Part shown: positions 53,593-53,706 of the stretch, piece after piece
How the letters are laid out: every line of letters begins with the position of its first letter
Numbering within the stretch: position 1 is the stretch's first letter
Source of the DNA: Candidatus Zixiibacteriota bacterium
Lineage (GTDB): Bacteria; Zixibacteria; MSB-5A5; UBA10806
DNA length: 53,706 nt
Direction: 5' to 3'
NCBI GenBank assembly: GCA_020348065.1
Contig: CP070742.1
Coordinates: 3,524,114 to 3,577,819 of the forward strand
The notes under the pieces: generated by a model
Databases searched by the model: none
Told to the model about the DNA's origin: nothing
What the model saw: only the letters and a program-made list of their open reading frames with translations
Position numbers and translations under genes: made by a program

Positions 53593-53706
53593 TTATCTGG
53601 TTTTCATGCATATATGCATTTTATCTTGATGAGCCTTCTCCCGGCGGCTGTATCTTTCAATATCTCTTCTAATAGGTGAAATATCATCCTGAAGTATGCC
53701 ACAATT
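53593..53706 (-). CDS. C-terminal end of an unidentified ORF running off the window
   Basis: From the window edge the minus strand is open for 37 codons to a TAA at 53593, reading CGILQDDISPIRRDIERYSR and ending MHICMKTR. It is charged and helical in look, but I do not recognise it. The short length makes coding status uncertain. It covers a perfect 14-bp palindrome (ATGCATATATGCAT) near its end. Confidence 0.3.
   Translation of the reverse strand, partial: NCGILQDDISPIRRDIERYSRREKAHQDKMHICMKTR

Noticed and set aside
53500-53706. Insertion sequence end at the right edge
   Set aside because: A short open frame and a 14-bp palindrome are present, but no transposase motif, terminal inverted repeat or target duplication can be seen within the window.

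Overview
The window looks like a chromosomal contig from an uncultured Gram-negative bacterium of the FCB group, most likely Candidatus Zixibacteria or a close relative. Three things point there. Many secreted proteins end in a type IX secretion (T9SS type A) C-terminal domain with an NPFN start and a YDLLGR core. Several proteins carry dockerin-like repeats of the form DVNGSCNYNGLD...YLKGG. Promoters are classical TTGACA/TATAAT rather than Bacteroidetes-type. The phylum assignment is inference; no rRNA gene is present.

Left third (1-22 kb), mostly minus strand, is a cell-surface and secretome region. It holds a partial CPBP membrane protease, two paralogous right-handed beta-helix proteins (one interrupted by an in-frame TGA) around a seven-repeat propeller, a DUF2934 protein with a histone-H1-like tail, and a DUF4097 lipoprotein. 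Next come a secreted class II glutamine amidotransferase with a dockerin module, a small double-dockerin protein and an IPTL-CTERM protein. From 11.57 to 15.40 kb lies a compact genomic island at tRNA-Phe. It is bounded by a perfect 55-bp direct repeat of the tRNA 3' portion and carries a tyrosine integrase plus a two-gene surface operon (a peptidase S74 fibre-like protein and a dockerin protein). Beyond it are an FN3 lipoprotein, an outer-membrane barrel, an M28 peptidase, another T9SS protein and a decayed outer-membrane barrel gene.

The middle (22-39 kb) is more housekeeping and regulatory: eukaryotic-type citrate synthase, a T9SS protein behind a consensus promoter, an NtrC-family sigma-54 activator, a thermonuclease-like nuclease, a polyprenyl diphosphate synthase and a GAF sensor with a degenerate histidine-kinase tail. 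On the plus strand follow an OPT peptide transporter with two tandem amidohydrolases (the second has lost its metal ligands), an ECF sigma / zinc-finger anti-sigma / YbjQ operon, and a pilin-like gene behind a sigma-54 promoter. XerD and a GGDEF protein follow on the minus strand.

Right part (39-53.7 kb): two large T9SS proteins separated by intergenic DNA rich in hairpins, including two copies of a 154-bp triple-hairpin repeat. Then come an outer-membrane-associated lipoprotein with a site-2 protease, glutamate dehydrogenase, a PHP phosphatase, an MBL hydrolase, UvrC, a 35-residue membrane peptide behind a structured leader, a TPR protein and a partial ORF at the edge.

The most interesting observations are: (1) a promoter-plus-leader element shared, without gaps, by the island S74 operon and a gene outside the island, with a 5'-proximal stem-loop showing two compensatory base-pair changes; (2) the minimal tRNA-Phe island, whose integrase reading frame runs through the displaced tRNA fragment; (3) the secreted amidotransferase-dockerin; (4) the live/dead amidohydrolase pair beside a peptide transporter; (5) the structured leader ahead of the small peptide upstream of uvrC.
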